Source: Streptomyces solicavernae (GTDB lineage Bacteria; Actinomycetota; Actinomycetes; Streptomycetales; Streptomycetaceae). Taken from it: a stretch of 64,000 nucleotides of DNA. The stretch is taken from positions 62,001-126,000 of the forward strand of contig NZ_JASCIR010000014.1 of NCBI RefSeq assembly GCF_029968095.1, given 5' to 3'. The stretch's first letter is position 1; each line of letters starts with the position of its first letter. The notes beneath the pieces are model-generated. The model was given only the letters and a program-made list of their open reading frames with translations. It ran no database searches and had not been told where the DNA came from. Below are positions 40,110 to 48,561 of the stretch, one piece after another. A program made the position numbers and the translations under genes.

Positions 40110-41882
40110 ATGGAGCTGACCGGCTGGTCGACCGGCGTACTGCGCAGGGTCGGCTTCCGGGACGGCCGGCCGAAGGGCCCGCCACGGCCCCGGCACACCG
40201 GCCGCGCGCCCCGGCCGCACGGCACGGACCCGGGCGGGACCGGACAGCAGCTGCCCGGCTCACGCAGGGGGCGCTCGCGCCGGGGGAGCTCGCACTGGTG
40301 GGGCGCGCGCCGGGGGAGTTCGCGCTGGTGGGGCGCGCGCTGGGGGAGTTCGCGCTGGTGGAGTTCGCGCTGGGGGCGTGGGGTCCTCGCCGTGCTCGCG
40401 GGCGCGCTGCCCGCGCTGGCCTTCCCCGCCCCGTCCTGGTGGTGGTTCGCCTACGTCGCGCTCGTGCCCTGGCTGCTGCTCGCCCGCTCGGCGCCGACGG
40501 CGCGCAGGGCCGCGTACGTCGGGTGGCTCGGCGGGGCCGGGTTCATGCTGGCGGTGCACCACTGGCTGCTGCCGAGCCTGCACGTGTTCACGTTTGTGAT
40601 CGCCGCGCTGCTCGGCGCGCTGTGGGCGCCCTGGGGGGTGCTCGTGCGGCGTCTGCTGGCCGGTTCGCCCGGGCCCCGGCGGGTGGCGGCGGCGCTGGTG
40701 CTGGTGCCGAGCGCGTGGCTGATGGTCGAACTCGTGCGGTCCTGGGAGGGGTTGGGCGGTCCGTGGGGGCTGCTCGGGTCGAGCCAGTGGCAGGTGGAGC
40801 CCGCGCTGCGGGTCGCCTCGGTGGGCGGGGTGTGGCTGGTGAGCCTCCTTGTGGTCGCCGTGAACACCGCGTGCGCCGTGCTGATCGCGGTGGAGCGGGC
40901 GCGGGTGCCGGCGCTCGCGGGCGCGCTGGTGGTGGCCGTCGCCGCGTCCGCCGCCTGGGCGTGGGCGCCGCGCCCCCGGGCGGCCGGCACCGCGAAGGTG
41001 GCCGTCGTGCAGCCCGGCGTGATCGACGGGGCCGGCGGCCCGGCGAAGCGCTTCGCCCGCGAGGAGGCGCTGACCCGCACGCTGGCGGGGCGCGGTGTGG
41101 ACCTGGTCGTCTGGGGCGAGAGCAGCGTCGGCTACGACCTGGGCGAGCGGCCCGACCTGGCGGCGCGGCTCGCGAAGCTGTCCCGGGAGGTCGGCGCGCA
41201 GATCCTGGTGAACGTGGACGCGCGCCGCTCCGACCAGCCCGGAATCTTCAAGTCCGCGATCCTGGTGGGCCCCGAGGGCCTGACCGGCGGGCGCTACGAC
41301 AAGATGCGGCTCGTGCCGTTCGGCGAGTACGTACCGGCGCGCGCCCTGCTCGGCTGGGCCACCTCGGTCGGCAAGGCCGCGAGCGAGGACCGCAGGCGCG
41401 GCACGGCCCCTGTCGTCCTGTCGGTGACCGGGAACGCGGACGCCTCCCCCGAGCGGGCCTGGGGAAAGGTCGGGCCGCTGGTGTGCTTCGAGTCGGCGTT
41501 CCCCGACATGAGCCGCCATCTGACCCGCTCGGGCGCGCAGTTGCTGCTCGCCCAGTCGGCGACGTCGACGTTCCAGGACAGCTGGGCGCCCGCGCAGCAC
41601 GCCTCGCTCGCCGCCCTGCGCGCCGCGGAGAACGGCCGCCCGATGGTGCACGCCACGCTCACCGGGATCTCCGCGGTGCACGGCCCGGACGGGGCGCGCG
41701 TGGGTTCCCCGCTCGGCACGGACGAGAGCGCGGCCCGCACGTACGAGGTGCCGCTGGCCACCGGCACCACGCTGTACGTCCGCTTCGGCGACTGGGCGGT
41801 GTACGGGGCGCTGGCCGCGCTGGCCCTGCTGTGCGGGGCGGAGACCGTGCGGGCTCTCAGGCGCCGGGCGCCCCGGCGGTGA
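40110..41882 (+). CDS. lnt: apolipoprotein N-acyltransferase
   Basis: A 590-residue membrane enzyme that adds the third acyl chain to lipoproteins. After a basic, low-complexity N-terminal extension (about 1-90) come six or so helices and an outer nitrilase-like domain with the catalytic residues in VVWGESSVG (Glu), YDKMRLVPFGEYVP (Lys) and GPLVCFESAFPD (Cys). The extension includes a tandem RGSSxWWGAR repeat built from three 30-bp DNA units. ATG 40110 follows GAGGGAGG. Its end overlaps the opposing oxidoreductase by 26 bp. Lipoproteins are encoded nearby (55121, 58814). Confidence 0.93.
   Translation: MELTGWSTGVLRRVGFRDGRPKGPPRPRHTGRAPRPHGTDPGGTGQQLPGSRRGRSRRGSSHWWGARRGSSRWWGARWGSSRWWSSRWGRGVLAVLAGALPALAFPAPSWWWFAYVALVPWLLLARSAPTARRAAYVGWLGGAGFMLAVHHWLLPSLHVFTFVIAALLGALWAPWGVLVRRLLAGSPGPRRVAAALVLVPSAWLMVELVRSWEGLGGPWGLLGSSQWQVEPALRVASVGGVWLVSLLVVAVNTACAVLIAVERARVPALAGALVVAVAASAAWAWAPRPRAAGTAKVAVVQPGVIDGAGGPAKRFAREEALTRTLAGRGVDLVVWGESSVGYDLGERPDLAARLAKLSREVGAQILVNVDARRSDQPGIFKSAILVGPEGLTGGRYDKMRLVPFGEYVPARALLGWATSVGKAASEDRRRGTAPVVLSVTGNADASPERAWGKVGPLVCFESAFPDMSRHLTRSGAQLLLAQSATSTFQDSWAPAQHASLAALRAAENGRPMVHATLTGISAVHGPDGARVGSPLGTDESAARTYEVPLATGTTLYVRFGDWAVYGALAALALLCGAETVRALRRRAPRR
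40281..40370 (+). repeat. 30-bp in-frame tandem repeat in lnt (3 units)
   Basis: Units at 40281, 40311 and 40341 plus a partial copy. Each encodes about ten residues of the form RGSS(H/R)WWGAR, giving a Trp/Arg-rich track before the first membrane helix. Confidence 0.9.
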
Positions 41883-42771
41883 CGGAGTCCCGCACCACCC
41901 GCTCGCACAGCTCGTGCGTCGCGAGGGCGTCCCGGGCGCTGAGCACCCGCCCGGCGCGCACCGCGTCGAGGAACGCGAGGACCGCCTGCTCGATGCCGCG
42001 CTGCCGGGCCACCGGGACCCAGTCGCCGCGCCTGCGGACGGTCGGCTGCCCCTTGTGGTCGATGACCTCGGCGAGGTTGCGCACCTCGCGCTTGGTGTCC
42101 TGGCCGGAGACCTCCAGGATCTCCTCGGTGGAGCCGCTGAGCCGGTTCATGATGCCGAGCGCGGTGAAGCCGTCCCCGGCGAGCTGCAGCACCACGTGGT
42201 GCAGCAGCCCGTCCCGTACGCGCGCCCGCACGGAGACGTCGTCGACCGGTCCGGGCGCGAGGAAGCGCAGCGTGTCGACGACGTGGATGAAGTCGTCGAG
42301 CACCAGCGTCCGCGGGTCCTCGGGCAGCCCGATCCGGTTCTTCTGCATCACGATCAGCTCGCGCGGATGCTCGACGCACTGCGCGTACGCGGGCGCGAGG
42401 CGGCGGTTGAAGCCCACGGCGAGGCTGACGTTCCGCTCCTCGGCGAGCTCCACGAGCCGCTCGGACTCGGCGAGTTCGTACGCGAGCGGCTTGTCGACGT
42501 ACGTGGGCACGCCCGCTTCGAGGAGCCGTGTGACGAGGTCGGGGTGTGTGGCCGTCGGCGCGTGCACGAAGGCGGCGTCGAGGCCCTGCGCGATCAGCCC
42601 GTCGAGGTCGGCGTGGCACTGCCCGGCCGGCACCCGGTGTGCGGCGGCGACGCGTTCGAGGGTGGCGGGCGTGCGCGTCTGCAGGTGCAGCTCGACCCCG
42701 GGAAGGGTGCCGAGGACCGGCAGATAGGCCTTCTGCGCGATGTCGCCGAGCCCGATGCAGCCGACCTTCAC
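41857..42771 (-). CDS. Gfo/Idh/MocA-family oxidoreductase
   Basis: A 304-residue NAD(P)-dependent dehydrogenase. VGCIGLGDIAQKAYLPVL (3-20) is the dinucleotide-binding loop, VHAPTATHPDLV (about 68-79) and VDKPLAYELAESERL (about 93-107, with the family lysine-proline pair) the catalytic region. Substrates are usually sugars or inositols; none can be assigned. GTG 42771 begins directly before the Rossmann fold and has GGAG 8 nt upstream; the longer ATG at 42813 adds 14 unconserved residues. It converges with lnt and overlaps it by 26 bp. Confidence 0.88.
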   Translation of the reverse strand: MKVGCIGLGDIAQKAYLPVLGTLPGVELHLQTRTPATLERVAAAHRVPAGQCHADLDGLIAQGLDAAFVHAPTATHPDLVTRLLEAGVPTYVDKPLAYELAESERLVELAEERNVSLAVGFNRRLAPAYAQCVEHPRELIVMQKNRIGLPEDPRTLVLDDFIHVVDTLRFLAPGPVDDVSVRARVRDGLLHHVVLQLAGDGFTALGIMNRLSGSTEEILEVSGQDTKREVRNLAEVIDHKGQPTVRRRGDWVPVARQRGIEQAVLAFLDAVRAGRVLSARDALATHELCERVVRDSVTAGAPGA

Positions 42772-42845
42772 GTGCGTGCTCCCTGCTGTTCCCGGTGGAT
42801 GTTCGGGAAGCATACGTGCCGCTCAGGAAGGGGGCCGCCGCCCGG

Positions 42846-44024
42846 TCAGCTCCGGGCCTTTGGCGGGTTCCAGTCCAGGATGCCGTCGAGCGTGCGCAGC
42901 ACGAGGTTCGGGCCGAGCCGGTGCACGCCCGCGATCAGCGCGTTCCGCAGCAGGGTCACGGGGCGGCTGCGGGGCGTGGTGTTGATCCGGCCCGTGCGGT
43001 ACGCCCGGGCGACGACGTCCATTGTGCGCGGCAGCCGCTCCGCCGAGTACGCGGCCAGGCCGGGGCCCGGGTCCCCGTCGGGGTCTGCGGGGCCGACGTG
43101 GTGGGCGAGGACCACCGCGTCCTCGACGGCCTGGTTGCCGCCCTGGCCGAGGCTCGGCGTCATGGCGTGCGCCGCGTCGCCGAGGAGCGCGACCCGGCCC
43201 TTGTGGTACGCGGGCAGCGCCTCGCGCATGGAGTACACGTCGTGCCGCAGGATCTGCTCGGGCGTCACAGCGGCGAGGATCTCCGGGATCGGCTCGTGCC
43301 AGTGGCCGAACCTCCGCAGCAGCTCGGCCCGTTCGCCGCCGGGCGACGGTTGGCCGGCGGGCACTCCGGCCGCCGCGTACGCGTACGCCCGTCCGTCCTT
43401 CATCAGGTGCGAGCCCCACAGCTCGCCGCTCCCCCACGTCTCGTGCGAGCCGAAGTGCCTCTCGGGCGCGGGCACGACGACCCGCCAGGTGGTGAACCCC
43501 GCGTACGCCGGGCCGGGGTGGCCGGGGAACAGGGCGGAGCGGACCCCGGAGTTGATGCCGTCGGCGCCGACGACGAGCTCGGCCTCCAGGTCGCCGTCGT
43601 CGGTCGTGACGGTGGCGGGCTGGCCGGGTCCGCCCGGGTCGGTGAGGCGCGCGGCCAGACCGGTGCGGACGGACTCCTTCGGCAGCCGGGAACAGAGCAC
43701 GTCGACCAGGGTCGCGCGGTGCAGCAGGACGAGCTTGCCGCCGAAGCGTTCGGCCAGGGCCTCGCTGCTGGTGCGGCAGAGCCAGCGGCCGCCGGGCGTG
43801 CGCAGTCCGCCGTCGGACTGCCAGGCGGCGAGGTCGCGGATCTGGTCGCCGAGACCGATGACGTCGAGGGCGCGCTGGGCGTTGGGCGCGAGGGAGATGC
43901 CGGCGCCGACGGGTTCCAGGGCGGGCGAGCGCTCCAGGACGGTCACCGCCCAGCCCTGCTGGTGCAGCACGGCGGCCGCGGTGAGACCGCCGACACCGCC
44001 TCCGATCACGAGGGCACGGGCCAT
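42846..44024 (-). CDS. FAD-dependent aromatic-ring monooxygenase
   Basis: A 392-residue group A flavoprotein hydroxylase. ALVIGGGVGGLTAAAVLHQQ (4-23) is the FAD Rossmann motif, ELVVGADGINSGVRS (about 149-163) the DG motif and RVALLGDAAHAMTPSLGQGG (about 280-299) the GD motif. Size and motifs fit the 3-hydroxybenzoate/salicylate hydroxylase type; it lacks the length and C-terminal membrane region of kynurenine 3-monooxygenase, so a role in the nearby kynurenine island is not assumed. ATG 44024 follows AGGAGGAG. It is divergent from a TetR regulator with two identical operators between them. Confidence 0.88.
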   Translation of the reverse strand: MARALVIGGGVGGLTAAAVLHQQGWAVTVLERSPALEPVGAGISLAPNAQRALDVIGLGDQIRDLAAWQSDGGLRTPGGRWLCRTSSEALAERFGGKLVLLHRATLVDVLCSRLPKESVRTGLAARLTDPGGPGQPATVTTDDGDLEAELVVGADGINSGVRSALFPGHPGPAYAGFTTWRVVVPAPERHFGSHETWGSGELWGSHLMKDGRAYAYAAAGVPAGQPSPGGERAELLRRFGHWHEPIPEILAAVTPEQILRHDVYSMREALPAYHKGRVALLGDAAHAMTPSLGQGGNQAVEDAVVLAHHVGPADPDGDPGPGLAAYSAERLPRTMDVVARAYRTGRINTTPRSRPVTLLRNALIAGVHRLGPNLVLRTLDGILDWNPPKARS

Positions 44025-44039
44025 GACTCCTCCTGGGCA

Positions 44040-44100
44040 ACTACACCTGTAGTGAGTACGCGTACGAGGCTACTACACCTGTAGTCGGACCCGGTAGGCT
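44040..44100. promoter_or_regulatory. twin TetR operators and tetR promoter
   Basis: Two identical copies of ACTACA-CC-TGTAGT (44040-44053 and 44072-44085), each a perfect 6+6 palindrome, stand 32 bp apart, i.e. about three helical turns on the same face. TAGGCT (44095-44100) is a -10 box 6 nt before the tetR ATG, and the second operator begins where its -35 should be. A GTACGCGTAC palindrome lies between the copies. Confidence 0.8.
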
Positions 44101-44106
44101 GCCCCC

Positions 44107-44724
44107 ATGCCCGAACGCACCGCCCGCCCTGCCCCCTCCGCCAAGCTCTCCCGAGCCGAGCTGATCGCCGACACCGCGATCGCCCTGCTCGCCGAGCGCG
44201 GTATGCGGGGCCTCACCCATCGCGCCGTCGACGAGGCGGCGGGGCTGCCGCAGGGCTCCACCTCCAATCACGCGCGCACCCGGCTCGCCCTCCTGGAGGC
44301 GACCGTGCGACGGCAGGCGGAACGCGAGGCGCAGTCGCTGATGCCGGCCGAGGCCCCGGACCCGGCGGACGGCGCCGCGGCCCTGGCCGGCACCCTCGCC
44401 CTCGCCCTCGCCCTGCACCGCGCCCTCACCGAGCAGCGCGAACTGACCGTCTCCCGCTACGAGTTGGCCCTCGAAGCGACCCGGCGGCCCGAGCTGCGCG
44501 CGTTCTACGACCAGCAGGGCGCCCGGTTCCGCACCACGATCGAGGCCATGCTCACGGCGGCCGGCTCGCCCGACCCCCGCCGCCACACCCTCTCCCTGGT
44601 GGCGTGGAGCGAGGGCCTGATGTTCTCCTGCGCGGCCGGCTCGTACCACGCGGAGGTCCCGTCCCTGGACGAACTGCGGCTCGGATTCGGCGAGTTGCTG
44701 GGCGGAATGGCGGGCCTCCGGTAA
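44107..44724 (+). CDS. TetR-family regulator
   Basis: A 205-residue repressor with an N-terminal helix-turn-helix (LIADTAIALLAERGMRGLTH, VDEAAGLPQGSTSNHARTRL; about 18-62) and a helical ligand domain. The recognition helix GLPQGSTSNHARTR is of the type that usually reads QGSTSNYFRTR. It should bind the twin palindromes upstream and repress both itself and the divergent monooxygenase until an aromatic ligand appears. No ribosome site, so a leaderless mRNA. The gene ends in a 21-bp triplicate that includes its TAA stop. Confidence 0.93.
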   Translation: MPERTARPAPSAKLSRAELIADTAIALLAERGMRGLTHRAVDEAAGLPQGSTSNHARTRLALLEATVRRQAEREAQSLMPAEAPDPADGAAALAGTLALALALHRALTEQRELTVSRYELALEATRRPELRAFYDQQGARFRTTIEAMLTAAGSPDPRRHTLSLVAWSEGLMFSCAAGSYHAEVPSLDELRLGFGELLGGMAGLR

Positions 44725-44769
44725 CCGATGGTGGGCCTCCGGTGACCGATGGCGGGACTCAGGTGACCC
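44707..44769. repeat. 21-bp tandem repeat (3 units) spanning the tetR stop
   Basis: Units at 44707, 44728 and 44749. The first carries the TAA of tetR; the other two carry TGA at the same place. The last unit covers the final codons of the opposing kynureninase gene (SRVT and stop), so the two genes share the repeat. Confidence 0.9.
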
Positions 44770-46000
44770 GGGAGCGGCCGGCGTGGCGGGCGTCGCGCCA
44801 CGCCTCGGTGGACAGCACCTCGCGCAGCACCTGCACCGCGTCCCACACGTCCACGTAGCGCACGTAGAGCGGGGTGAACCCGAAGCGCATCAGGTCGGGA
44901 GCACGGAAGTCGCCGATGACGCCGCGGTCGATCAGCGCCCGCATGACGGGATACCCGTCCGCGTGCCGGACGGCGACCTGGCTGCCGCGGTCGTCCGCCG
45001 CGCGCGGGGAGGCGATCTCCAGGCCGAAACCGGCGCACTCCTGCTCGACGAGTTCGATGAACAGGTCCGTCATCCGGCGGCTCTTGGCCCGCAGTAGACC
45101 GAGGTCGACCCGCTCCCACACGTCGAGGCTCGCTTCCAGCGGCGCGTACGAGAGCAGATGCGGGGTGCTGCAGCGGAAGCGGGTGATGCCGTCGGCCGGG
45201 CGGTAGTCGGTGGTGAACGCGAACGGGTCGGCGTGGCCGTGCCAGCCGGACAGCGGCTGCTCCGCCGCGTCCTGGTGGCGCGCGGCGGCGTAGAGGAAGG
45301 CCGGCGAACCGGGGCCGCCGTTGAGGTACTTGTAGGTGCAGCCCACGGCGAAGTCGGCCCGGCAGGCGCCGAGGCGGACCGGGAGCGCGCCGGCCGTGTG
45401 GCAGAGGTCCCACACGACGAGGGCGCCGTGCCGGTGCGCGAGTTCGGTGATCGCGGCCATGTCGTGCAGCCGCCCGGTGCGGTAGTCGACGTGGCTCAGG
45501 ACGACGACCGCCACGTCCTCGTCGATCGCCTGCTCGACGGTGAGCCCGCCCTCCGCTATGAGGCGGCGCTGATAGCCGTCGAGCAGGCCGGTGGCACCCT
45601 CCATCATGTAGAGGTCAGTGGGGAAGCTGCTCGCCTCGGAGACCACCACCTTGCGGTCGGGGCGCAGGCCGAGGGCGGCGGTGAAGACCTTGAACAGGTT
45701 GACCGAGGTGGAGTCGCAGACCACGACCTCGCCCGCCTCGGCGCCGATCAGCGGGGCGATGCGCTCGCCGACCGCGCTCGGCTTGTCGAACCAGCCGGCG
45801 TCGTTCCAGCTGCGGATGAGGCCCTGGCCCCACTCGGTCTCGACCATCTCGGCGACCCGGGCCGCCGCGCCCCTCGGCAGGGCGCCGAGGGAGTTGCCAT
45901 CCAGGTAGGTGACGCCTTCCGGGAGGACGAACTCCTCGCGGAAGAACGCGAGCGGGTCGTCGGCGTCGTACTGCTCGCACTGGGCGCGGGTGGTGGGCAT
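44759..46000 (-). CDS. kynU: kynureninase
   Basis: A 413-residue PLP enzyme cleaving kynurenine or 3-hydroxykynurenine to (3-hydroxy)anthranilate and alanine. TYLDGNSLGALP (31-42), the phosphate-binding CDSTSVNLFKV (95-105), WDLCHTAGALPV (197-208) and GCTYKYLNGGPGSPAF (220-235) with PLP-lysine Lys224 are all as in characterised enzymes. ATG 46000 is the start. It is the last gene of a leftward group with an MBL-fold hydrolase (44-bp gap) and an APC permease. The adjoining rightward operon degrades 3-hydroxyanthranilate, so 3-hydroxykynurenine may be the real substrate. No tryptophan dioxygenase lies beside it. Confidence 0.96.
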   Translation of the reverse strand: MPTTRAQCEQYDADDPLAFFREEFVLPEGVTYLDGNSLGALPRGAAARVAEMVETEWGQGLIRSWNDAGWFDKPSAVGERIAPLIGAEAGEVVVCDSTSVNLFKVFTAALGLRPDRKVVVSEASSFPTDLYMMEGATGLLDGYQRRLIAEGGLTVEQAIDEDVAVVVLSHVDYRTGRLHDMAAITELAHRHGALVVWDLCHTAGALPVRLGACRADFAVGCTYKYLNGGPGSPAFLYAAARHQDAAEQPLSGWHGHADPFAFTTDYRPADGITRFRCSTPHLLSYAPLEASLDVWERVDLGLLRAKSRRMTDLFIELVEQECAGFGLEIASPRAADDRGSQVAVRHADGYPVMRALIDRGVIGDFRAPDLMRFGFTPLYVRYVDVWDAVQVLREVLSTEAWRDARHAGRSRVT

Positions 46001-46044
46001 CGGGTTTCTCTCTTCCGTTCTCTTCTGTCGGTGAGGGGTTCGGG

Positions 46045-46884
46045 TCAGACAGTCATCAGGTCGTGGCCGACGACGACCTCGCCGTCGAAACCCTTCGCGG
46101 CGTGCTTGCGCCAGGTCTCGTCGGGAATGTCGACGTCCGTCGGGACGAAGTGGGACAGCACGAGCTTCCCCACCCCGGCCTCCTGGGCGAGCGCGCCGAC
46201 CCGGTCGACGTCGGTGTGGCTGGCCAGCAGGTGCTGCCGCAGGGTCCTGCCGTTGAACCCGGCGACCATCGCGTCGACGGCGGGCAGGTACATCACCTCG
46301 TGCACCAGGACGTCCGCGCCCGCGGCGAGCCGGACCAGGTTCCGCGAGGGCGCGGTGTCACCGGAGATGACGATCGAGCGGTCGGCCGTGTCGAACCGGT
46401 AGGCGAGGGCGGTGGCGATCGGCGGGTGGTGCACGAGCGTCGCGGTCACGCGTACGTTCTCGTCCTCGTGCACGACGCGCTCCTCGGTGACCTCGGTCGG
46501 CGCGATCAGGTCGTCCAGCGGCGGCAGGCCCTCGTCGGCGATGCGGGTGTCGATGTCGAACCGGTTCATGGCCAGGAACTGCTCGGTCATCCGGGTCAGC
46601 GGCGGCGGCCCGTAGGCGGGCACCCGGTGTTCGAGGTTGGCCGCCCAGGCGAGCAGGAACAGGTTGCCGTAGTCGGCGTTGTGGTCGGAGTGGTGGTGCG
46701 TGAGGAACACCCCGTGCAGGGAGTCCAACGGCACCCCGGCCAGGGCCAGTTGGCGGGCCACGCCGTTGCCGCAGTCGATGACATAGCTCGCCCCGTCCAC
46801 GACGACGACCTGGGCGGGGGCGCTCCGGGTCCGCTTGGGGGCCGGTCCGGCGGCGGTGCCGAGGAGGATCAGTTCCGTACTCAT
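46045..46884 (-). CDS. metallo-beta-lactamase-fold hydrolase
   Basis: A 279-residue enzyme of the RNase Z/arylsulfatase-like branch of the MBL fold. Zinc ligands are in HHHSDH (63-68), the later LVHHPP, SGDTAPS (about 168-174) and the C-terminal LSHFVPTD. There is no signal peptide. Sitting between a permease and kynureninase, with short gaps on both sides, it is probably part of kynurenine degradation; hydrolysis of N-formylkynurenine, which has no recognised enzyme here, or of a transported conjugate or lactone are options. This is an inference from position only. Confidence 0.9.
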   Translation of the reverse strand: MSTELILLGTAAGPAPKRTRSAPAQVVVVDGASYVIDCGNGVARQLALAGVPLDSLHGVFLTHHHSDHNADYGNLFLLAWAANLEHRVPAYGPPPLTRMTEQFLAMNRFDIDTRIADEGLPPLDDLIAPTEVTEERVVHEDENVRVTATLVHHPPIATALAYRFDTADRSIVISGDTAPSRNLVRLAAGADVLVHEVMYLPAVDAMVAGFNGRTLRQHLLASHTDVDRVGALAQEAGVGKLVLSHFVPTDVDIPDETWRKHAAKGFDGEVVVGHDLMTV

Positions 46885-46941
46885 GTGGTGCTCCTGGGAG
46901 GCGGGTTGCGGGGAGATGTGGGGGGGCTGGTCTTTTTGGGG

Positions 46942-48336
46942 TCAGCCTGCAGTGCGCTCCGCGGAGGGCTGCTCGGCCGGAGCGTCCCCTGCGCCGCCCG
47001 CCGCACGGGCCCGTACGACCGCCGCTGCGTGTCCGCGGCGCGCCGACCACACGGCGATGCCGAGCAGCAGCCAGCTGACCAGGGCGACGACGGCCGGCCC
47101 GGTGAGCTTGTCGACGAGCAGGTAGGCCTGCACGGCGAGCACGGCCGTGCCCAGGGCCACGGTGGCGACGTGCAGACGCCACGGCATCCGGAACGGGGCG
47201 GCCGCGTACAGGTCCGGGTAGCGGGAGCGCAGCCGGCAGGACGAGATGATCATGATGGCAAGCATCGGCGTGGCCGCGACCGACACCATGCCTGCGATGG
47301 CCGCGACGCTGAACCCGGTCAGGACCGGGACGGCGCCGATGAGGTAGAGGCCGAACAGCAGCCAGTGCGGGGTGCCGTACCGCTGGTTGACCGCGCCGAG
47401 CCGCTCCGGCAGCCAGCCGTCGCCGATGGCGGCGAGCACCGGCTTGGTCGCGGTGAGCAGCAGCGAGTTCATGTGGCCGACGACGGACGCGAGCGCGCCG
47501 CCCAGGATGAAGAAGGCGAAGACGCCGGGCGACAGGATGTGGTCGGCGACGACCGACATCGGCTTGCCCGCGACGTCGGGCACGGGGAGCACGCCGACGG
47601 ACGGGATGGCGAGGAAGACGTAGAGGACGGCGGACAGGACGATGCCGCCGATCATCGACAGCGGGATGTCCCGGCCCGGCCGCTTCATCTCCCGGCCCAG
47701 CTCGGCGACGTAGGTGCTGCCGGTGACTGCGAACGTGAGCAGGGCGGCCGCGGTGAGCAGGTTCCCGACGCCCTGCGGTGCGACGTCGCCGATCGTGCCC
47801 CACTCCACCTGCGGCAGTCCGGCGAACCCGTAGAGCAGGAACGCCGCGAGCATCACGAAGGCGAGCACGATGCCGAGGCGGTTGGAGAACGCGGCTCCGG
47901 CCAGGTTCGCGAGGAAGAACACGGTGATCAGGCCGAGCGCGAGCGGCCGGGCCGGCACGGACGGAACCAGGCTGTGCAGGTAGTCCGCGCCCGCGAGGGC
48001 CATCAGGCTCAGTTGGATGGTGACGAGCACCGAGAACCACATGGTGGTGAAGCCCAGGGACGGCGAGATGAGGCGCGCGGCGTAGCTGTACCGGCCGCCG
48101 GTGACCGGCATGGCGCTCCCGAGCACCGCGACCGGCAGGGAGTAGATGATCACCATCCCGGCGGCCATGGCGAAGGCCAGGGGCGCGCCGCCCCCGGTCA
48201 GCGCGATGGCGACGCCCATGAGGGCGATGACCCCGCCGCCCACGATCTGGTGGAAGGAGACGCCGAGCGCCTGGGGCAGCGTGATGCTGCGTTTCAGGTT
48301 GGCCTCGACGTCGGGTACGCGTATTGGGGATGTCAT
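46942..48336 (-). CDS. APC-family amino-acid permease
   Basis: A 464-residue transporter with about twelve helices. The first helix with its unwound GVSFHQIVGGGVIALMG stretch (about 25-41) and the PVTGGRYSYAARLISPSLGF segment (about 77-96) are the substrate-site signature of the amino acid-polyamine-organocation family. A basic Ala-rich tail follows the last helix. ATG 48336 is the start. Its place at the head of the permease-hydrolase-kynU group suggests import of kynurenine, tryptophan or a related aromatic amino acid. Confidence 0.9.
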   Translation of the reverse strand: MTSPIRVPDVEANLKRSITLPQALGVSFHQIVGGGVIALMGVAIALTGGGAPLAFAMAAGMVIIYSLPVAVLGSAMPVTGGRYSYAARLISPSLGFTTMWFSVLVTIQLSLMALAGADYLHSLVPSVPARPLALGLITVFFLANLAGAAFSNRLGIVLAFVMLAAFLLYGFAGLPQVEWGTIGDVAPQGVGNLLTAAALLTFAVTGSTYVAELGREMKRPGRDIPLSMIGGIVLSAVLYVFLAIPSVGVLPVPDVAGKPMSVVADHILSPGVFAFFILGGALASVVGHMNSLLLTATKPVLAAIGDGWLPERLGAVNQRYGTPHWLLFGLYLIGAVPVLTGFSVAAIAGMVSVAATPMLAIMIISSCRLRSRYPDLYAAAPFRMPWRLHVATVALGTAVLAVQAYLLVDKLTGPAVVALVSWLLLGIAVWSARRGHAAAVVRARAAGGAGDAPAEQPSAERTAG

Positions 48337-48518
48337 GCGTCCCTGCTCTCTACGGGGATACGGGATCCTCGGTGACGGCTACGGTCGGGGGTGAGGGCGC
48401 CCCGGAGCGCTTCCCCGCCCCGGCCCGCCCAGGTGTGCTCGCCGCCACATCGTGAGGGTCATGGTGGCCCCCCGCAGCCATGCCCGGCCAATGCCAACTT
48501 GGCCGCGCCCCATAGCCA

Positions 48519-48555
48519 TCAGGGCATATCATCCCGCGCCGTCAGGGCATAACCT
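48519..48555 (+). promoter_or_regulatory. direct repeats and leaderless -10 at the lysR gene
   Basis: TCAGGGCATA occurs at 48519-48528 and 48542-48551, 23 bp apart. The second overlaps TAACCT (48550-48555), a -10-like box 6 nt before ATG 48562. ATGCC at 48491-48495 offers an inverted half-site. Likely binding region for the LysR protein in the 225-bp space shared with the permease group. Confidence 0.45.
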
Positions 48556-48561
48556 CCCCGC

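Noticed and set aside
42846..44024. Kynurenine 3-monooxygenase for the kynurenine island
   Set aside because: The FAD enzyme is too short, resembles hydroxybenzoate-type hydroxylases, and is under its own TetR with dedicated operators rather than in the island's operons.
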